Source: RGIG1752 sp045650425 (GTDB lineage: Bacteria > Bacillota_I > Bacilli_A > RF39 > UBA660). Taken from it: a DNA stretch of 27,263 nucleotides. Made by a program: the position numbers and the translations under genes. The notes beneath the pieces are model-generated. The model worked only from the letters and a program-made list of their open reading frames with translations, was not told the DNA's origin and did not search any database. This document shows positions 1 through 8,140 of this stretch, piece after piece (positions within the stretch are counted from its first letter, which is position 1; every line of letters begins with the position of its first letter). Location of the stretch: the NCBI GenBank assembly GCA_045650425.1, contig JAZRRD010000087.1, forward strand, positions 1-27,263, read 5' to 3'.

Positions 1-8
1 TAATATGT

Positions 9-14
9 TATAAT
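9..14 (+). promoter_or_regulatory. -10 box for the lemA-like gene
   Basis: A consensus TATAAT lies about 16 bp before the ATG at 31, followed by an AGGTGAT ribosome binding site at 21-27. The matching -35 lies outside the window. The untranslated leader would be very short. Confidence 0.5.
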
Positions 15-30
15 ACAATTAGGTGATAAT

Positions 31-576
31 ATGCAAATAGCAACAATCTTTTTGATAACAATTATAATCTTAGGAATTATAGGTATTATTTACATAAATT
101 CTTATAATAAATTACAATTTTTAAAAACAAAAGTTGAACAAGCAGAAAATATTGCAGATGAATCTTTAAGAGCTAAATATGACAACATAGTTAAAATAAA
201 CAGCATTATAAAAAAAATAATGAAAAATAAAAAAGATTACTTAAAAGAATATATTGAGCTAAAAGATAAAAAAATATCTAATTTTCAATTAGATAGAGAA
301 CTAATTGAAGCAATGAATACAATCAAAACTTTAATCAATGACTACGAAAAATTAGAAAATGATCACGAAATCCAAGATACCCTATACGAAATTAAAAATA
401 TAGATGAAAAATTAAGTGCTGCTAAAACATATTATAATAAAAACACTACTGAATCAAATCAATTAATTAGAACATTTCCTTCAGTAATTGTAGCAAAAAT
501 TCATAAATTAAAAACAAAACCATATTTTGATGGCAAAAATATGGAAGATGAAATCATTGATGATTTTAAATTATAA
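31..576 (+). CDS. lemA: LemA family membrane protein
   Basis: This 181-aa protein has one N-terminal membrane segment (about residues 4-24) followed by a long helical, coiled-coil-like cytoplasmic or extracytoplasmic domain. The order seen is the LemA order: a Lys/Glu-rich first helix after the anchor, then a helix ending in AAKTYYNKN (about 134-142), the FPS motif near residue 150 and a KTKPYFD tail, which closely follow the family signature. LemA function is not firmly established; in other bacteria it often neighbours HtpX proteases or DUF2207 proteins, but here the next gene is ung on the other strand. A good RBS (AGGTGAT, 4 nt before ATG) fixes the start. Its last 6 bases overlap the end of ung tail-to-tail. 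Family assignment is confident, role is not. Confidence 0.85.
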   Translation: MQIATIFLITIIILGIIGIIYINSYNKLQFLKTKVEQAENIADESLRAKYDNIVKINSIIKKIMKNKKDYLKEYIELKDKKISNFQLDRELIEAMNTIKTLINDYEKLENDHEIQDTLYEIKNIDEKLSAAKTYYNKNTTESNQLIRTFPSVIVAKIHKLKTKPYFDGKNMEDEIIDDFKL

Positions 577-1230
577 TTGCCAATCAATTGGTTTTATTTG
601 ATTATCTATTAAAAACTTATTTGCTTTTGAAAATGGCTTACTCGCAAAAAATCCTTTATTCGCAGAAAAAGGCGATGGATGAGGACTAGTTATAACAAAG
701 TGCTTTTGATTTGTAATTAAAGCTCTTTTTTCTTTGGCAAAATTTCCCCACAAAATAAAAACTACCGGTTCTTCTTTTAAGTTAATTAATTTAATAACGT
801 AATCTGTAAATAACTCCCATCCTAATTTGCGATGACTTGCAGGTTTGTCTTTTTCAACGGTTAGTACAGCATTAAGCATTAATACACCTTCTTTTGCCCA
901 ATTTGTTAAATCACCATTACTTGGGATAGCACATCCTATATCATCATGTAATTCCTTATATATATTTTGGAGTGAAGGTGGAACTTTTATTCCAGGATGA
1001 ACACTAAAAGATAAGCCGTTAGCTTCACGTTCTCCATGATAAGGATCTTGTCCTACTATTACGACTTTTAAATTTTTAAAAGGAGTAAGTTTTAAAGCTC
1101 TAAAAACATCTTCTTTTGGTGGATAAATTGTTTTTGCTTCATACTCTTTTTCTACTAAATCATAAAATTTTTTAAATCCGTCACTATTCCATATTATAGA
1201 TAACTTATCATCCCAATCATTACCTATCAT
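571..1230 (-). CDS. ung: Uracil-DNA glycosylase
   Basis: Family 1 uracil-DNA glycosylase, 219 aa, which excises uracil from DNA as the first step of base excision repair. The water-activating motif GQDPYHG is at residues 60-66 with the catalytic Asp at 62, and the minor-groove loop HPSPFS starts at His184. Length is normal for bacterial Ung. The ATG at 1230 overlaps the stop of the upstream transporter gene in an ATGA arrangement, with GAGGAAG as ribosome binding site, so it is translationally coupled as the last gene of the rplI-dnaB-walJ-rlmH operon. The 3' end overlaps the LemA gene by 6 bp and no hairpin terminator is visible there. Confidence 0.96.
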   Translation of the reverse strand: MIGNDWDDKLSIIWNSDGFKKFYDLVEKEYEAKTIYPPKEDVFRALKLTPFKNLKVVIVGQDPYHGEREANGLSFSVHPGIKVPPSLQNIYKELHDDIGCAIPSNGDLTNWAKEGVLMLNAVLTVEKDKPASHRKLGWELFTDYVIKLINLKEEPVVFILWGNFAKEKRALITNQKHFVITSPHPSPFSANKGFFASKPFSKANKFLIDNQIKPIDWQL

Positions 1231-2426
1231 AATACTTCCTCACTTTTTTCAATATTTCTTAATTTTAATGCTTTAAAAGCTGCTATAATTTGAATTGATA
1301 CAAATATTAAAGCAAAAAGGAAATTATATCTAACACCTAAAACTATACAAAAACCACAAATTAAATTTCCTATAGCTTTTGCTATATATGAACTCATTTC
1401 TTTTAAATTACAAAATGCCAACTGTTCCTCCGAATCAAATCTATTAACATAAGGCGCATCAGCAATATGAGAATAAGATTCTGCTAATATATACATGTAC
1501 ATTATAGCTATCAAGAATATTATTCGGTTATTAAAGATAAAGGCTAATGCATAAAACATAAATCTTCCAATAAATTTAATTGCTAAATTTATATAATCAT
1601 TTTTTAACGTTAATTTTTCTAATATTAGTGTTCCTATAAAAGCTGCAGCAATTCCTAATATTAATTTAAAATTAGATGCCCCAGATGCTGTAAACCCTAA
1701 ATTAGTTGTTAATAATGTAATAGCTAACCCGTTAATACAAGCATAAGATGTATTTCCAGTTAAACTAAATAATAAATAATATTTAGACATTTTATCATTT
1801 TTAATCTTTTTTACAACTTTACTTAAAATATCAACATTTACTCTTTTTTCTTCTTTAGAATAATATTTTTCTAAGTTTATATTTTTTAATATTAATAATG
1901 CTACTAGTATTAAAATACCAGCTACTAAAGAATATGTATTAAAATTGATTTTTAAGTTAATAATAGTTTTTCCGAGCAGAATAGATGTTAATAAAGTTCC
2001 TGTATAATATGCATAACTATAAACCAAAGAACGCAAAGCGTATATTTTATCACTTTTGGTAACCATTGTTATCATAGGATAAATACTAGCATAAATCTCA
2101 ACATCTACAACATAATCAACCATTATCAAAAACTTAATTAAAACATTAAATCCACTATTATGTAGTAAGAATAAAGAGAATAACACTATTCCTTTAATTA
2201 GAAATAATAAAGTAGTAAATTTCTTTAAACGCTCTTTAGTTATTAAATTTGTGCACAAAAATATCGTAGAAACTGATAATAAAGCACACAAGCTATATAC
2301 AATTCCAATTGTTTTTGTAGAAAGATTATTATCTGCTAACCATAATTCTTGAAAACTATAAAAAACACCAGCTGCCAATGAATAACAAATTAAAACTAAA
2401 AATATTTTCTTTATTTCTTTATTCAT
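1227..2426 (-). CDS. MFS-type multi-pass transporter
   Basis: A protein of about 399 aa with roughly a dozen hydrophobic segments. The N-terminal half has the major facilitator pattern (helix, short loop with an IG motif after the first segment, then a basic KERLKK loop after the second pair). No residue points to a substrate; MFS permease or efflux pump is as far as I can go. An ATG at 2438 overlaps the rlmH stop, but I prefer ATG 2426, which has GAGGTG six bases upstream; the 2438 start has no Shine-Dalgarno. It sits between rlmH and ung with tight coupling, so it is carried along in a housekeeping operon. Confidence 0.75.
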   Translation of the reverse strand: MNKEIKKIFLVLICYSLAAGVFYSFQELWLADNNLSTKTIGIVYSLCALLSVSTIFLCTNLITKERLKKFTTLLFLIKGIVLFSLFLLHNSGFNVLIKFLIMVDYVVDVEIYASIYPMITMVTKSDKIYALRSLVYSYAYYTGTLLTSILLGKTIINLKINFNTYSLVAGILILVALLILKNINLEKYYSKEEKRVNVDILSKVVKKIKNDKMSKYYLLFSLTGNTSYACINGLAITLLTTNLGFTASGASNFKLILGIAAAFIGTLILEKLTLKNDYINLAIKFIGRFMFYALAFIFNNRIIFLIAIMYMYILAESYSHIADAPYVNRFDSEEQLAFCNLKEMSSYIAKAIGNLICGFCIVLGVRYNFLFALIFVSIQIIAAFKALKLRNIEKSEEVL

Positions 2427-2434
2427 TATACACC

Positions 2435-2872
2435 TCATTTGTGATATGATTCATTATTCATTATTTTAAATGAACGATATATTTGCTCTAATAATATTCC
2501 TCTAAATAGTCCATGTGGAAAAGTCATATTAGAAAAACTGATAACATCATCAGCTAAATCTAATATTTCAACGTCTAAACCTAACGAACCACCAATTATA
2601 AAGGTGATATTACTATTCACCATAAAAGTTTTTTCAATTTTAGAAGAAAACTCAACACTTGAAATTGATTTACCTTTTAAATCTAACGCAATATTAAAAT
2701 CATTTTTATTAATTTTATTCTTTAAATCTTGTAATTCTTTCTCATGATTAATATTATCTTTTAATTCAATAATTTCAATTTTATGATATTTTCTTATTCT
2801 ACTTAAATAATCTGTTATTAAATCATCTAGATATTTTTCTTTTATTTTACCTACACATAAAATTCTTATCAT
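2435..2872 (-). CDS. rlmH: 23S rRNA (pseudouridine1915-N3)-methyltransferase RlmH
   Basis: SPOUT-class methyltransferase that methylates pseudouridine 1915 in helix 69 of 23S rRNA using S-adenosylmethionine. The protein is 145 aa, slightly shorter than the usual near-159 aa. The C-terminal trefoil-knot signature is clear: FIIGGSLGLD, then SFSNMTFPHGLFR and EQIYRSFKI with a terminal YHK. The ATG overlaps the walJ stop by 4 bp (ATGA). walJ next to rlmH is the Bacillus yycJ-rlmH order. Confidence 0.95.
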   Translation of the reverse strand: MIRILCVGKIKEKYLDDLITDYLSRIRKYHKIEIIELKDNINHEKELQDLKNKINKNDFNIALDLKGKSISSVEFSSKIEKTFMVNSNITFIIGGSLGLDVEILDLADDVISFSNMTFPHGLFRGILLEQIYRSFKIMNNESYHK

Positions 2873-3633
2873 AATTCAATCAACTCACTCTTGCTAGTTT
2901 GTTCACTAACTTCTACTTTATCAAATAAAATATTATAATCTGCAAATGTATTTCTTAAAGTATCCAATGATTTTTCTTTTGTATTATTAACTTCGCTTAA
3001 ATGCATTAATATTATTTTTCTCGTATTTTCTCCAATAAGCTTTGTTAAATAGAAACTAGAAGCATTATTTGATAAATGTCCATAATCTCCTAATACACGC
3101 TTTTTTAACCACTTAGGATACGGCCCATTATTTAACATTTCAATATCATGATTACTTTCCATTAAATAAACATTTCTATTTTTTAAAATATTAAAATATT
3201 TTGCTTTAACATAACCAGTATCAGTTATATAAACTACTGAAGAATTACCAGATTCAATGATAAAATTCCTTGAATCTGGCGAATCATGAGATGATTTAAT
3301 TGCAGTAATTTTTAAATCATTAATGTATACATCCTCATCGTATATAATTATATTTTCATAATTTTTTATATTCTCTAATTCATTAAACATAGTTTGAGTC
3401 ATAAGTAACGTAGCTTTAGATTGTTTCAAAACTGTTTCTAATGCTGATATATGATCTGTATGTAAATGACTAATTAAAACATAATTAATATCCTTAATCG
3501 ACAATTCTATTTCATTAAGTTTTTCATTTATATATTTACAATTCATACCAGCATCAATTAAAAGTTTTACTTGTTCAGTCTCAACATACGTTGAATTTCC
3601 TTTAGACCCACTAGCTAAAACACATACTTTCAT
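2869..3633 (-). CDS. walJ: WalJ/YycJ-like metallo-beta-lactamase-fold hydrolase
   Basis: MBL-fold protein of 254 aa with the metal-binding motif HLHTDH at residues 56-61, an SGSKGNST N-terminus typical of YycJ/WalJ proteins, a central SHDSPDS and a late GHLSN/HLSE pair. WalJ proteins are thought to be exonuclease-like MBL enzymes linked to coordination of division and replication in Firmicutes; the exact substrate is uncertain. Start and upstream stop share one base (TAATG) and there is no strong Shine-Dalgarno, so it probably depends on coupling to the M23 gene. The walRKHI genes that normally precede walJ are absent, replaced by the M23 peptidase gene. Confidence 0.88.
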   Translation of the reverse strand: MKVCVLASGSKGNSTYVETEQVKLLIDAGMNCKYINEKLNEIELSIKDINYVLISHLHTDHISALETVLKQSKATLLMTQTMFNELENIKNYENIIIYDEDVYINDLKITAIKSSHDSPDSRNFIIESGNSSVVYITDTGYVKAKYFNILKNRNVYLMESNHDIEMLNNGPYPKWLKKRVLGDYGHLSNNASSFYLTKLIGENTRKIILMHLSEVNNTKEKSLDTLRNTFADYNILFDKVEVSEQTSKSELIEL

Positions 3634-5096
3634 TATTTATATAACGATAATGGATTAAAGAACTTATAACTTCCACTATAAGGCATCCCTGTAGATACAC
3701 TTAAGTGTAAATGAGGTCCTGTAGTAAATCCTGTATTTCCCATTGTTCCTATTTTTTCTGCACGTCTTACTGTTTGCCCCTCTTTAACTAATTGAGAGTT
3801 TAAATGTGCATACATAGAGAATATATTATTTCCATGATCAATTATAATCATTTTCCCACCAGTTTTTTGATATAAAACATCAACAACTACACCATCACCT
3901 ATAGAATAAATTGGAGAACCAATACCATAACCTAAAGCAATATCCATACCTTCATGATATTTACCCCAACGCCACCCATAAGGACTAGTTATGATATAAC
4001 CACTATTAGTAGGCCATGCCCAATCTCCATCTAAATTAACTGGGGTTCCATAATTGTATGTTTTTTTACCTTTAGTAGTTACCTGGTCTACTTTAGCTCG
4101 TATAACCTCTTCAGATATTTTAACAATACCTTGACTTTGTTCTCCATTTATAACTGCATATCTTGAAGTAACTCTTGTGATTCCATTAACTCCCGGTTGA
4201 GTTATCTCAGAATAACTTGAAGGTTTAGACTTATCATATACTGTGGTTTTTTCAAAATATTGTTCAACGTCTTCGACACTATATAATTGATATGTCAAAG
4301 TTATAACCGGATCAATTAAAGTAATATTTACAGTATCATTGATAGCCAATAAACTATCTTCACTTGCAAATTTAGGATTTGCTATCAAAAATTCCTCTGG
4401 ATTAAGCTTATTATTTTCACTAATAGATGCAATTGTATCTCCAGCTTTTACCACATAAGTTTTCTTTTCCGCATTACTTCCGAAAAGTAAATATTGTGAC
4501 AATTCAGTTGAATTAGTATAAATTTTATCATTAACACTTATGTATGCCTCTTTTATTGTGATTTTTTCATTAAAATACATACTTTCAATAATACTACCAA
4601 CTTCAGTAATTTCTTCCTGTTCTCCAGCTAAATAATTAGCATAAGCTTCATCATCTATAAAAGCAAGTACAAAAGTATTAATAGCATCTTCAAATACCTT
4701 TTTATCTAATACATTTATAATAATTTCTTCGTCTTCTTCAGGCTTTACTGTAACTTTATATCCCTTTATAGTAAAATCATCAGCTTTTTCTATCTCAGAA
4801 TAAATTTCATTTATATCTACTATTTCATTATCATAAGTATATAATTTTTTGATATTAAAATCATTCGGAGGATAAACGTTATCAACATTATATTTAGCTT
4901 TAATTTCTTTTTGTTTATCATTAATTATTTCATATAATTTATCTTTATTTTCAATGACACCTATTTTTTCTCCATTTAAATAAACTTGATATAACATATA
5001 AATGTCATCATTACTTTTCATTATACTATTTAATGAAAAAACAATAACAGCCGTTACCAACCCTATCATTATTGCTATTATAGTTTCTTTTTTCAT
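3633..5096 (-). CDS. Membrane-anchored LysM-G5-M23 peptidoglycan endopeptidase
   Basis: A 487-aa protein with one N-terminal membrane segment (about residues 5-22), a long extracytoplasmic acidic region (about 30-205), a LysM domain starting YVVKAGDTI (about 214-257), a G5-like region (about 263-343) and a C-terminal M23 (LytM-type) metallopeptidase. Zinc and catalytic residues are present: H381 and D385 in HEGMD, H431 in YAHLN, and H462/H464 in PHLHL. It is therefore likely an active cell-wall endopeptidase tethered to the membrane, with LysM and G5 contacting glycan. A strong AAGGAGG sets the ATG. It lies 12 bp after dnaB and is coupled to walJ, the position held by walRKHI in Bacillus. Confidence 0.9.
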   Translation of the reverse strand: MKKETIIAIMIGLVTAVIVFSLNSIMKSNDDIYMLYQVYLNGEKIGVIENKDKLYEIINDKQKEIKAKYNVDNVYPPNDFNIKKLYTYDNEIVDINEIYSEIEKADDFTIKGYKVTVKPEEDEEIIINVLDKKVFEDAINTFVLAFIDDEAYANYLAGEQEEITEVGSIIESMYFNEKITIKEAYISVNDKIYTNSTELSQYLLFGSNAEKKTYVVKAGDTIASISENNKLNPEEFLIANPKFASEDSLLAINDTVNITLIDPVITLTYQLYSVEDVEQYFEKTTVYDKSKPSSYSEITQPGVNGITRVTSRYAVINGEQSQGIVKISEEVIRAKVDQVTTKGKKTYNYGTPVNLDGDWAWPTNSGYIITSPYGWRWGKYHEGMDIALGYGIGSPIYSIGDGVVVDVLYQKTGGKMIIIDHGNNIFSMYAHLNSQLVKEGQTVRRAEKIGTMGNTGFTTGPHLHLSVSTGMPYSGSYKFFNPLSLYK

Positions 5097-5108
5097 AAAT
5101 CCTCCTTA

Positions 5109-6452
5109 TTATTCTTCTTCAGGCGATTTCATGTAGTTTTTAAAATTGCTCATGTTAAGTTCAAATAATAAATTAATTACTCCGGTAGAACCTTTACGAT
5201 GTTTTGCAATAATTAGTTCTGCAGGTACTATTGTTTCATGTTTATCACTTTTAGCTTCATAATAATCCTTACGATTAATAAATAATACCATATCAGCGTC
5301 TTGTTCCAAAGAACCAGATTCTCTTAAGTCTGCTAACATTGGTTGTGAATTTTCTCTTTTTTCTGCACTACGTGAAAGTTGGGCAAGTGCAATTACTGGA
5401 ACATTAAGTTCTAATGCCATAGTTTTTAAAGAACGTGATATCTCAGATACTTCCACTTGTCTTGATTCTATTCTTCGATTACCAGTTGTAACTAACTGCA
5501 AGTAATCTATTACAACTAAACCTAGTCCTTTTTCCATATTAGCAAGTCGACGACATTTAGCTCTAATTTCTGAACTAGTAATACCCGCCATATCTTCAAT
5601 ATAGATATTTGTTTCGGCAAGCTGACTTAAAGCTTCATTATATCTTTTCCAATCATTATGTTGTAATTGTCCTGTTTGAAGTTTATGAGAATCAATTTGT
5701 CCAACAGCAGATATCATTCTATTTACTAATTGTTCTGCTGGCATTTCCAAGTTAAATACTGCTACTGCTTTATCAGTACTTTGAGCAGCATTAGTAGCAA
5801 TATTAAGTGCAAATGCAGTCTTACCCATACCTGGACGAGCAGCCAAAATAATCATTTCACCACCATGTAAACCAGCAGTTATTCTATCCAAATCATAAAA
5901 ACCAGTCCTTAGCCCTGTAATAGCATTCTTATTTTTAGCTAATTCTTCTAATTTTTCTTGAGCTCTTCTTAAAACCTCATGAATTGGCATAAATTCACTA
6001 GTTTGTCTTGTCTTTATTGTATTTAAAATATTTCTTTCAGCATTATCTAAAAGAGTGGTAACATCCTCTTCATCATAACTATCTGTAATGATGTCTGTAG
6101 CTGTACCTATTAAATTTCTTCTTACAGCATTTTCTTTAATAATTTGTATATAATATTCTAAATTAGCCGCAGTAACTACTGAATCTATAACCTCAGTTAA
6201 ATAATCTACTCCTCCAACTGCATTCAATCTTTTCTTCTTATCAAGCTCATCTTTAATCGTCATGATATCTATTGGAATACTATTTTTATACATTTCACAA
6301 ATTGCGTCAAATATAAGTTTATGTTTTTCATCATAAAAAACATCTCTATTTACTTCTTCACAAATTTTATTTAAAGAAATCTTATCTAAAAACGCAATTC
6401 CTAAAACATTCATTTCTGCTTCTATATTATTTGGCATAACTCTAGTTGCCAT
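5109..6452 (-). CDS. dnaB: Replicative DNA helicase DnaB (DnaC in Bacillus)
   Basis: Hexameric 5'-3' replicative helicase, 447 aa, a normal length with no intein. The N-terminal DnaB_N helical domain covers about residues 5-105; the RecA-like C-terminal domain has Walker A ARPGMGKT (about 205-212), Walker B LVVIDYLQL near 315, and the AQLSR and KHRKGSTG motifs. AGGTGA lies 6 bp before the ATG. The gene follows rplI after 8 bp, the conserved rplI-dnaB pairing of Firmicutes, and is cotranscribed with the wall peptidase downstream. Confidence 0.97.
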   Translation of the reverse strand: MATRVMPNNIEAEMNVLGIAFLDKISLNKICEEVNRDVFYDEKHKLIFDAICEMYKNSIPIDIMTIKDELDKKKRLNAVGGVDYLTEVIDSVVTAANLEYYIQIIKENAVRRNLIGTATDIITDSYDEEDVTTLLDNAERNILNTIKTRQTSEFMPIHEVLRRAQEKLEELAKNKNAITGLRTGFYDLDRITAGLHGGEMIILAARPGMGKTAFALNIATNAAQSTDKAVAVFNLEMPAEQLVNRMISAVGQIDSHKLQTGQLQHNDWKRYNEALSQLAETNIYIEDMAGITSSEIRAKCRRLANMEKGLGLVVIDYLQLVTTGNRRIESRQVEVSEISRSLKTMALELNVPVIALAQLSRSAEKRENSQPMLADLRESGSLEQDADMVLFINRKDYYEAKSDKHETIVPAELIIAKHRKGSTGVINLLFELNMSNFKNYMKSPEEE

Positions 6453-6460
6453 AACTTCAC

Positions 6461-6901
6461 CTACTTTTTAAGTACCGCTTTAATATTAAACACTACTTTT
6501 TTGTGTAATTTCAATTTTACTAAATGACTACCTAACGAATCCATTGCTGTTGTTAATTCAATCATTTTCTTATCTATATTATATCCTTGTTTATTAAGTT
6601 CCTCAGCAATTTGTTTCGTAGATACTGTCCCAAAAACTTTATCTTCCTTACCTGTTTTTACTTTAAATGAGAATTCTTTTTCTTCAATTTTCTTTCTTAT
6701 CTCATTACATTTATCAATATATGCTTGTTCCTCATCATTTCTTTTATTTATCTCTGTCTCAAGTATTTCTTTACTTCTTTTTGAATATGGCACTGCCAAA
6801 TTATTCTTAATTAAAAAGTTATTAGCATACCCATCAGATACTTCTATAATTTGATCCTTTTTACCTTGTTTTTTTACATCTTGTAATAAAATAACTTTCA
6901 T
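6461..6901 (-). CDS. rplI: 50S ribosomal protein L9
   Basis: L9, a primary 23S rRNA-binding protein with two globular domains joined by a long helix. It begins MKVILLQDV and has the conserved GKKDQIIEVSDGYANNFLI region, a charged connecting helix and a C-terminal domain. An in-frame TTG at 6916 would extend it by five residues, but that stretch contains the AGGAGG ribosome binding site (6908-6913), so the ATG at 6901 (146 aa) is the true start. It heads the operon with dnaB. Confidence 0.96.
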   Translation of the reverse strand: MKVILLQDVKKQGKKDQIIEVSDGYANNFLIKNNLAVPYSKRSKEILETEINKRNDEEQAYIDKCNEIRKKIEEKEFSFKVKTGKEDKVFGTVSTKQIAEELNKQGYNIDKKMIELTTAMDSLGSHLVKLKLHKKVVFNIKAVLKK

Positions 6902-6928
6902 AAAAAACCTCCTCAAATGTCAATTTAT

Positions 6929-6934
6929 ATTATA
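6929..6934 (-). promoter_or_regulatory. Putative -10 box for the rplI-dnaB operon
   Basis: TATAAT on the minus strand, 28 bp before the rplI ATG, downstream of the rpsR terminator. The sequence 17 bp further upstream (TATGTT) is a poor -35, so the call rests on position and the -10 alone. Confidence 0.4.
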
Positions 6935-6969
6935 TCAAAATTAATATAAAAAACATAGTCTTTTGCAAA

Positions 6970-6995
6970 CAAAAAAAGCTTTGTAAAAAAGCTTA
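6970..6995 (-). terminator. Rho-independent terminator of rpsF-ssb-rpsR
   Basis: Minus-strand hairpin with 7-bp arms AAGCTTT / AAAGCTT around a 5-nt loop, followed by a run of T. It starts right after the rpsR stop codon and separates the S6-SSB-S18 operon from rplI. Confidence 0.8.
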
Positions 6996-7211
6996 TTATT
7001 TTACATATGGTACTAAAGCCATAAATCTTGCATATTTAATTTGTTCTGCAATATGTCTTTGATGTTTAGCGCAAGCACCTGTCATACGACGAGGCATTAT
7101 CTTACCCTTTTCATTAATATATTTATTAATAATCATAACATCTTTATAATCAACGCTTTTTCCAGCGCACATTTGACATATTTTTTTCTTTTTACGATGA
7201 AATTCTGCCAT
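6996..7211 (-). CDS. rpsR: 30S ribosomal protein S18
   Basis: S18, 71 aa, binds as a heterodimer with S6 to the platform of the 30S subunit. The C-terminal core GKIMPRRMTG and ACAKHQR is typical. The N-terminal CQMC together with the later ACAKH retains potential zinc ligands (CxxC ... CxxH), the so-called C+ form of S18. AAGGAGG precedes the ATG. It is the last gene of the rpsF-ssb-rpsR operon and is followed at once by a terminator. Confidence 0.97.
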   Translation of the reverse strand: MAEFHRKKKKICQMCAGKSVDYKDVMIINKYINEKGKIMPRRMTGACAKHQRHIAEQIKYARFMALVPYVK

Positions 7212-7225
7212 GTTTATCCTCCTTT

Positions 7226-7687
7226 TTAAAATGGTAAATCGTCTTCACTTAAAGCGATTTCTTCTCCAAAGTCCTTAAATGGATCCTCAGAAATATCAGT
7301 TGTTTCAATATCATTAGATGGATAACTATTTTGTTCAGGCATTTCAAAAGAACTAGTTCTATTCATATCAGATTTTGTAGATAAGAAAGTTACATTATCA
7401 CAAATAATTTCTGTAACATATCTCTTAGTTCCGTCTGTATGGTCATAACTACGAGTTTGAATTCTTCCCTCTGCAGCTACTTGAGTTCCTTTAACACAAT
7501 ATTTCGCAATATTTTCAGCTTGTCTTCTCCATGCTACACAATTAATAAAATCCGCAGTTCTTTCTCCATTTGAATCAGAAAAAGGTCTATTAACAGCTAA
7601 TGTAAAAGTTGTAACAGCAAGCCCAGCACCTGTAGATCTCATTTCTGGATCTTTAGTTAATCTTCCAATTAATATTACTTTATTCAT
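7226..7687 (-). CDS. ssb: Single-stranded DNA-binding protein
   Basis: SSB of 153 aa: N-terminal OB fold (about residues 1-105) beginning MNKVILIGRLTKDPE, with FINCVAWRRQAENIAKY and GRIQTRSY strands, then a disordered acidic linker and the C-terminal tip DDLPF that docks replication and repair partners. The gene lies between rpsF (5 bp gap) and rpsR (14 bp gap), the conserved Firmicute arrangement, so its level is tied to the S6/S18 promoter and leader. Confidence 0.97.
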   Translation of the reverse strand: MNKVILIGRLTKDPEMRSTGAGLAVTTFTLAVNRPFSDSNGERTADFINCVAWRRQAENIAKYCVKGTQVAAEGRIQTRSYDHTDGTKRYVTEIICDNVTFLSTKSDMNRTSSFEMPEQNSYPSNDIETTDISEDPFKDFGEEIALSEDDLPF

Positions 7688-7692
7688 AAATT

Positions 7693-7983
7693 TTATTCCT
7701 CATCAATTCTAATTACTAAATGTCTTAAAATAGTTTCGTTAATTAAAGCTTTACGATCAAATTCAGAAATAGCTTCATGTGATGCTTCAACTTGCATTAC
7801 AAAATAATATCCATTTAATTCTTTTTTAATTGGATAAGCAAGTTTCTTTTCGCCCATTTCTTTGAATTCTGCTACTTTACCGTTGTTATCAGTTATAAGC
7901 TTTTGCATTTCAGCTGCAGATGCTTTAATAGCGTCAGCCTCCATAGTAGCTTTAACAATAAACATAATTTCGTATTTTTTCAT
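7693..7983 (-). CDS. rpsF: 30S ribosomal protein S6
   Basis: S6, 96 aa, partner of S18 on the 30S platform. It begins MKKYEIMFIVKATM and has the ferredoxin-like pattern, with KKLAYPIKKELNGYYF and the terminal LRHLVIRIDE. A strong AAGGAGG precedes the ATG. First gene of the operon, with its own promoter and a structured leader that may bind the S6-S18 complex. Confidence 0.97.
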   Translation of the reverse strand: MKKYEIMFIVKATMEADAIKASAAEMQKLITDNNGKVAEFKEMGEKKLAYPIKKELNGYYFVMQVEASHEAISEFDRKALINETILRHLVIRIDEE

Positions 7984-8046
7984 TGTTCCACCTCCTTATG
8001 GTCTTTCCGGCTTCCTAAGAAGCAAGGAGTAATTTCTTTACTCGCT
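7984..8046 (-). promoter_or_regulatory. Structured 5' leader of rpsF; candidate S6:S18 autoregulatory element
   Basis: The leader of about 60 nt can form two hairpins on the minus strand: GAGTAA / TTACTC (arms 8038-8043 and 8027-8032) and GCTTC / GAAGC (arms 8019-8023 and 8010-8014), the second followed directly by CCGG just before the ribosome binding site. A base-paired element with a CCG trinucleotide is known for S6:S18-binding leaders. An alternative pairing AAGC (8044-8047) with GCTT would disrupt hairpin 2. Identification as that element is inference from position and the CCG. Confidence 0.5.
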
Positions 8047-8050
8047 TAGT

Positions 8051-8079
8051 AGTATAACAAAAAAAATTAAAACTGTAAA
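8051..8079 (-). promoter_or_regulatory. Promoter of rpsF-ssb-rpsR
   Basis: TTTACA (8074-8079) and TATACT (8051-8056) on the minus strand are separated by exactly 17 bp, a near-consensus vegetative promoter. Expected start is near 8044. Confidence 0.8.
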
Positions 8080-8110
8080 TGTTTAATTTTTATATTTATA
8101 TTCATTTATA

Positions 8111-8140
8111 AAAAAAATAGAATATTAAATATCCTATTTT
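8111..8140 (-). terminator. Terminator after the Bax inhibitor-1 gene
   Basis: Minus-strand hairpin with arms AATAGGATATT / AATATTCTATT (one G-T pair) followed by a T-run. It overlaps the stop codon of the 8139-8771 gene and closes the parA-to-BI-1 gene string. Confidence 0.75.

Noticed and set aside
7041..7229. Plus-strand open frame opposite rpsR
   Set aside because: Shadow of rpsR on the other strand with no ribosome binding site and no coherent protein features; the same holds for plus-strand frames at 9049-9309, 16896-17084, 19395-19679, 21326-21628 and 22288-22479.
7984..8048. tRNA-like or riboswitch reading of the rpsF leader
   Set aside because: Too short and lacks cloverleaf or known aptamer features; the ribosomal-protein leader explanation fits position better.
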